Below, piece after piece: positions 7,990 through 10,928 of a stretch of DNA of 10,928 nucleotides. The notes beneath the pieces are model-generated. The model did no database searches. It saw nothing but the letters and a program-made list of their open reading frames with translations, and was not told the origin of the DNA. This DNA is from Turicibacter sp. GTDB lineage: Bacteria; Bacillota; Bacilli; MOL361; Turicibacteraceae. The first letter of the stretch is position 1. Each line of letters opens with the position of its first letter. Position numbers and translations under genes: made by a program. Location: positions 1 through 10,928 of the forward strand of contig JAUMTV010000100.1 of the NCBI GenBank assembly GCA_030531025.1, in the 5' to 3' direction.

Positions 7990-8553
7990 AAAAGCATGAT
8001 GACCCTATTTACTTACACTGTGTTAAACATTTCTTTTAATAAGTTCAATAGAGCTCTCTAACTATAATAAGCTGACTGTAAAAACATTCAAAGTAAGTTT
8101 ATAACAACGTCAAGTTCCATCAAACCCGATAATTTAGCTTTAACCATGAATAACAACTAATCGATTAAATGATATTTCTTTAATTTCATCACTTATCCTT
8201 ATTATTATAACGAATTGTTTGAAAACTCATTTGTCTAAGGGAACGATTTGACTTCATTACGAAAGTCATGACATTTGTCAGTCTAGCATTGCACATGACA
8301 AATAGCAATTTATGATATCGCACCGTCCTACCAAGACAATTAATGTGAGCATATCCTGTTTGTATTCTATCAAAAGTAATCACAAGGTCCTTGTAGGACA
8401 AACTAAATAAAATTACAATTGATTGAGAGAAACTATTTATTATCTTTTCGTATTCAATAATATTATGTATAACCCCTCTAATAAAGGATATCTATTGATA
8501 TTAACTAATTTAATCAGAATCATTTATTAATAATTGGAAAATTTCATGAAATA
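7990..8553. other. Gene-poor AT-rich region before the IS element
   Basis: About 560 bp without a gene I can support. A 70-codon minus-strand frame (8189-8401) begins with TTG, has no ribosome site and resembles nothing I recognise; it may be a decayed gene. Small palindromes occur: ATTTGTCA (8273-8280) with TGACAAAT (8296-8303), and the perfect 12-bp ATTTCATGAAAT (8541-8552), which abuts the deduced left end of the IS. Confidence 0.45.
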
Positions 8554-8567
8554 GGCCTTGTCAAGTT

Positions 8568-8580
8568 AAGTGTGTAAACT
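8568..8580 (+). repeat. IS left inner inverted repeat
   Basis: AAGTGTGTAAACT is perfectly complementary to 9964-9976 at the other end of the element. The deduced ancestral transposase stop (8591-8593) is only 10 bp inside it. Confidence 0.85.
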
Positions 8581-8612
8581 TTTTTAAAAATTATAGAAAT
8601 AGTGTTAATCTA

Positions 8613-9863
8613 TCAGGATATAAAATTAATAATTGGTTTAATATTTGACCCCAGTTTGATAGTTGTCTTTTCCATTTCTTTGTAACCTCCATTCCCTAGC
8701 AGTTGAGGATGGTTCACTTCGTTCTCTGCCAGGGGACTCATGGTTTGAAGATAGATTAACTTCATGACAGCTGTGTCATTTGGAAAGGCTCCTTTGCCTT
8801 TTAACACTTTTCTCAATTGACTATTATAGCTTTCAATTGAGTTCGTTGTATCAATCATTTTTCTAATTTCTTTCGGAAAATTAAATAATTGGTAGATTTC
8901 CTCAATGTTATTTTCCCAAACCCTAACAGCTAATGGAATAAGTGGTGTCCACTTCGTTTTAAAGGACTCAAATGCTTGTTCAGCCGCCACTCGATTAATC
9001 GCTTGATAGATTTGTTTCAGATCATAACAGAACGGTTTACGATCTTGATAGGATACAAATTGAGTTGATTGCCGAATGAGATGGACCAAACACCGTTGGA
9101 CTAAGGCATGCGGAAAAACAGCTTGAATTGCTTGTTTAAAACCACTTAATCCATCAACACAAGCAATACAGATGTCTTGAACTCCACGAGCCTTTAATTC
9201 ATCTAACAAACTCATCCAATATAAGGCACTTTCAGCTTCTCCAATGGAAATGCTTAAGACGTCTTTACGACCATCTAAAGAGACTTCGATGATGCAATAA
9301 ACAGCCTTATTTGCTGCGCCCATCCCTTCTTTAACTTTGACATGAAGTGCATCTAAATAAATAATAGGATAAACGGATTCAAGCGAACGTTGTTGCCATT
9401 CTTGAATGAGTGGAATAATTTTATCTGTCACGTTAGAAATGGTTTCATGTGATGTTTCAAACCCATAAATTTCTTCTAATGTTTTTGAAATATCTCGTGT
9501 TGATAATCCCTTCGCATAAAGGCTTAGAATCTTATCCTCAATTCCAATGACGTTTGTTTGACGTTTAGATACAATTTGTAGCTCAAAAGAACCATCACGA
9601 TCTCTGGGAGTTTGAATGGTTGTCTCACCCAATCGTGTCTGAATAGTTTTATTCTTACGTCCATTTCTAGAATTTGAAGTTGATTTATTACGAAAGTCAT
9701 ATCGACTATATCCTAAGTGTTGATCTAACTCAGCCTCGAGTGCTTGTTCAATAAAACCACCAAACATGTCTAATAAAGCTGATTCAACATCACTAGCTGA
9801 TTTAAGGTCATACTCTTCTTGCATTAAGTTAAATAATTGATTTATTGCAGCTCTTCGTGTCAT
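8613..9863 (-). CDS. IS256-family (mutator-type) transposase, C-terminus altered by a 49-bp insertion
   Basis: This DDE transposase reads as 416 aa from the ATG at 9863 (AAGGGAG lies 7 nt upstream; the TTG six bases earlier is too close to that site). The catalytic residues are visible: D171 in YLDALHVKV, D237 in CVDGLSGF and E344 in NSIESYNSQLRK. The family's C-x-x-H pair (RCLVH, about 258-261) is also present. From residue 376 onward the sequence stops resembling the family. If the bases between the two CAT triplets at 8690-8692 and 8739-8741 plus one CAT (49 bp) are removed, the frame continues MEVTKKW, then NWGQILNQL and LYPDR. It ends at TAA 8593-8591, giving about 407 aa with the canonical IS256 tail. 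The gene is therefore broken near its 3' end, and activity of the altered protein is doubtful because the conserved terminal W residues are lost. Confidence 0.92.
   Translation of the reverse strand: MTRRAAINQLFNLMQEEYDLKSASDVESALLDMFGGFIEQALEAELDQHLGYSRYDFRNKSTSNSRNGRKNKTIQTRLGETTIQTPRDRDGSFELQIVSKRQTNVIGIEDKILSLYAKGLSTRDISKTLEEIYGFETSHETISNVTDKIIPLIQEWQQRSLESVYPIIYLDALHVKVKEGMGAANKAVYCIIEVSLDGRKDVLSISIGEAESALYWMSLLDELKARGVQDICIACVDGLSGFKQAIQAVFPHALVQRCLVHLIRQSTQFVSYQDRKPFCYDLKQIYQAINRVAAEQAFESFKTKWTPLIPLAVRVWENNIEEIYQLFNFPKEIRKMIDTTNSIESYNSQLRKVLKGKGAFPNDTAVMKLIYLQTMSPLAENEVNHPQLLGNGGYKEMEKTTIKLGSNIKPIINFIS
8690..8741. repeat. 46-bp palindromic insertion in the transposase gene, flanked by CAT
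   Basis: The segment 8693-8738 begins TCCCTAGCAG and ends CTGCCAGGGGACT. Its ends are complementary apart from one bulge and one G-T pair, and it is bracketed by CAT at 8690-8692 and 8739-8741. Its excision with one CAT restores the transposase reading frame exactly. Bases 8689-8710 recur perfectly, in inverted orientation, at 9929-9950. The centre (8711-8727) differs from the second copy. Confidence 0.75.
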
Positions 9864-9895
9864 ATGCAAACTCCCTTATTAATAGTTAACTTATT

Positions 9896-9949
9896 ATGGG
9901 TCACCTGGCGATTATCGTAGATAATCTAATCCTCAACTGCTAGGGAATG
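9896..9949. repeat. 48-bp palindromic repeat in the transposase leader, second family member
   Basis: The segment 9899-9946 lies between two ATG triplets (9896-9898 and 9947-9949). It shares 22 bp perfectly with 8689-8710 in inverted orientation. The opposite arm including its flank (minus strand GCCAGGTGACCCAT) matches the first copy at 12 of 14 positions. The centre is unrelated and forms its own perfect hairpin, GATTATC-GTA-GATAATC (9910-9926). It lies 33 bp upstream of the transposase start, so it could fold in the mRNA leader. Confidence 0.7.
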
Positions 9950-9963
9950 GTAACTGTTCCAAG

Positions 9964-9976
9964 AGTTTACACACTT
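9964..9976 (-). repeat. IS right inner inverted repeat
   Basis: AGTTTACACACTT is the exact complement of 8568-8580 and lies about 100 bp upstream of the transposase start. Confidence 0.85.
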
Positions 9977-10201
9977 TATCTTACAACCTCAATTACTTGC
10001 TAAAGTTAATGACATCACTGAAATCATCAATTTCTTTATCATATCAGTCACCTCGTATCATAATTTGCGAAGTTATCATACAATGTATGATTAAAGCTTT
10101 TATTAACTTAGGTACGTTAATATCATTAAATAAAACCCTTTATATTACCTATAATAAAAATCTATTTAGATTAACTATATTTTAAATAAAGGTTGCTACT
10201 C

Positions 10202-10245
10202 ATAAAAAATAAAGGAGCTCTTCTACATTTTAGAGGAACTCCTTT
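10202..10245 (-). terminator. Terminator of the split membrane-protein gene
   Basis: AAAGGAG (10211-10217) pairs with CTCCTTT (10239-10245). After one mismatch the stem extends by six pairs around an ACATTTT loop. Read on the minus strand it is followed by ATTTTTTAT. It lies about 9 bp past the stop codon of the downstream frame. Confidence 0.75.
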
Positions 10246-10253
10246 GTTTGTGC

Positions 10254-10444
10254 TTAAATTTCTTTTGTTGTCGTATTTTTGTTATCTAAAAAATGTTTAA
10301 TGATAAAAATAATCGTAAAGAAAATTAACAATCCAAAGCAAAGCTTTGTTGATGCCCATTGAAAATAGTCATTATATCCGATAGCAATCGAGCTGATTGT
10401 TAGCATCAGTGTTTTGAAACCCAAGCTGCTATATTCCACTTTTT
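10254..10444 (-). pseudogene. C-terminal half of small membrane protein, out of frame
   Basis: This 60-odd-codon frame holds two hydrophobic helices (TLMLTISSIAIG and CFGLLIFFTIIFII) and a charged tail ending TTKEI. Its only start is a GTG at 10439 with no ribosome site. It is in the -1 frame relative to the upstream half, and two in-frame stops lie just before the A5 run (10440-10444 on the minus strand). Restoring one A to that run would join DNKK directly to VEYSSLGFK and give a protein of about 134 aa with four helices. The terminator lies just past this half, which supports a single ancestral gene. Confidence 0.65.
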
Positions 10445-10657
10445 ATTATCAGATGGAAATCCAATTCCACTGATTAATAAAGAAAGCCAGATTAGAATTG
10501 CCATAGACCAATTAACACTATCAATTCCTGTGGCTGAGGTAATGAATAAAATAAACATTGTCTTTAAAACCAATGGGAATAAAGACACAATTGTTAATCC
10601 TTTATATCGATGTTCAGCATAAAAAAAACCTTTTTCTTTTGAATAGAATATATTCAT
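10406..10657 (-). CDS. Small membrane protein, N-terminal half, frameshifted
   Basis: This frame gives 83 aa from the ATG at 10657, which has AAGGAGG 6-7 nt upstream; an in-frame TTG directly before it is less likely. It contains two hydrophobic segments (LTIVSLFPLVLKTMFILFI, about 21-39, and WSMAILIWLSLLISGIGF, about 50-67), then DNKK, after which the frame runs into an early stop at 10408-10406. The missing half continues in the -1 frame. Strong promoter, ribosome site and terminator all flank the combined region, so the break looks recent, or is a slippage site, or is a sequencing error. I do not recognise the family; small four-helix proteins like this are common and uncharacterised in Bacillota. 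Confidence 0.65.
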   Translation of the reverse strand: MNIFYSKEKGFFYAEHRYKGLTIVSLFPLVLKTMFILFITSATGIDSVNWSMAILIWLSLLISGIGFPSDNKKWNIAAWVSKH

Positions 10658-10697
10658 CAAACCCCTCCTTCATATTAAAATAGATTCTCTTCACATT

Positions 10698-10726
10698 ATT
10701 ATATAACCTTTACCAAATAATAACAA
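10698..10726 (-). promoter_or_regulatory. Sigma-A-type promoter of the small membrane-protein gene
   Basis: On the minus strand TTGTTA (10726-10721), a 17-nt spacer and TATAAT (10703-10698) precede the start codon by about 40 bp. The -10 is perfect and the -35 matches four of six. Confidence 0.7.
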
Positions 10727-10928
10727 TATTTTGAGATGGAGGTATATAGACTTATTCAAATAAAGGATTTCTTGACAGAATATCTTTAATTGAACAAGTT
10801 GAATAAGTTGGTTGAGCGTGAATATACGCCTTTTGAAATACTTAAAAAGTTTAATCATCAAATTCACCGATATTAACAAAGTTTCAGCATTTTTATCTAA
10901 CATATATAAGTCCAGATAAATTTTCTTC
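10727..10928 (-). other. Possible remnant of a gene entering from the right edge
   Basis: A minus-strand frame is open from the window edge to 10691 but has no recognisable domain, runs over the promoter at 10698-10726 and is low in complexity. In another minus frame, the stretch ending at a stop at 10754-10752 reads AYIHAQPTYSTCSIKD and then RNPLFE, which looks more protein-like but is interrupted upstream by stops. This may be the decayed 3' end of a gene outside the window. No function can be given. Confidence 0.25.

Larger units (their letters stand above)
8554..9990 (-). mobile_element. IS256-family insertion sequence (about 1437 bp)
   Basis: The element encloses one IS256-family transposase gene. 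The strongest end similarity is a 13-bp perfect inverted repeat, AAGTGTGTAAACT (8568-8580, and its complement at 9964-9976). Outside it, 14 further bases on each side are partly complementary (8 of 14), giving tips at G8554 and C9990. The 17 bases between each tip and TGTGTAAA match the layout of IS256 ends as I remember them. The flanking octamers (8546-8553 and 9991-9998) do not match, so no target duplication is visible. Two internal palindromic segments, at 8693-8738 and 9899-9946, appear to be later insertions. Confidence 0.85.

Noticed and set aside
8189..8401. 70-codon minus-strand frame
   Set aside because: The start is TTG with no ribosome site or promoter, and the sequence resembles no family I know. 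Kept only as a note within the gene-poor region.
8690..9949. CRISPR or integron attC interpretation of the two palindromic repeats
   Set aside because: There are only two copies, in inverted orientation 1.2 kb apart, with no array, no cas or integrase gene, and no attC core motifs.
9997..10185. 62-codon plus-strand frame
   Set aside because: TTG start without a ribosome site, low-complexity composition and no recognisable domain; most likely a chance frame in AT-rich DNA beside the IS.
10691..10903. 70-codon minus-strand frame
   Set aside because: It reads through a good promoter for the downstream gene, is rich in Leu, Ile and Lys as expected by chance in AT-rich sequence, and has no ribosome site.

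Overview
This window is AT-rich and carries genes with strong Shine-Dalgarno sites, an LtaS-type lipoteichoic acid (LTA) synthase and an OmpR/EnvZ-type two-component pair. That points to a low-GC Gram-positive bacterium (Bacillota). The flavour is Turicibacter/Erysipelotrichia-like, but this is an impression and no marker gene in the window proves it.

Layout. Positions 1-201 hold a long imperfect hairpin and the terminator of the first operon. Positions 202-1913 (minus strand) are a response regulator followed by its sensor kinase, overlapping by ATGA, behind an extended -10 promoter with two AGTTTAT direct repeats 11 bp apart. Positions 2046-2375 (minus) encode a 109-aa DUF6054-like protein. 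After a short spacer with a perfect 10-bp hairpin comes a two-gene minus-strand operon: a GT-A family 2 glycosyltransferase (3381-4622) and a multispanning YwaF/TMEM164-like membrane protein (2586-3371). A gene-free stretch of about 615 bp separates it from a divergent, very large LTA-synthase-like phosphoglycerol transferase (5238-7955, plus), closed by a clean terminator. A second gene-poor stretch follows, then an IS256-family insertion sequence (8554-9990), and finally a small membrane-protein gene split by a one-base frameshift (10254-10657, minus). The last 200 bp hold only weak traces of coding.

How the genes fit together. The glycosyltransferase, the membrane protein and the LTA synthase plausibly all serve envelope polymer or glycolipid synthesis, and the two-component system may respond to envelope signals. 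This is inference from proximity and family only.

The most interesting observation is inside the IS. The transposase reading frame is intact through its DDE residues and then loses its conserved C-terminus. Removing exactly 49 bp (a 46-bp segment plus one of two flanking CAT triplets, 8690-8741) restores the canonical IS256 tail (METVKKW-like start, KKW and NW motifs) in frame. The 46-bp segment has complementary ends, and a 48-bp relative sits in inverted orientation in the transposase 5' leader (9899-9946). It has the same outer arms, a different centre and the same CAT/ATG flanks. Together they look like a small palindromic mobile repeat family that has hit the same IS twice.
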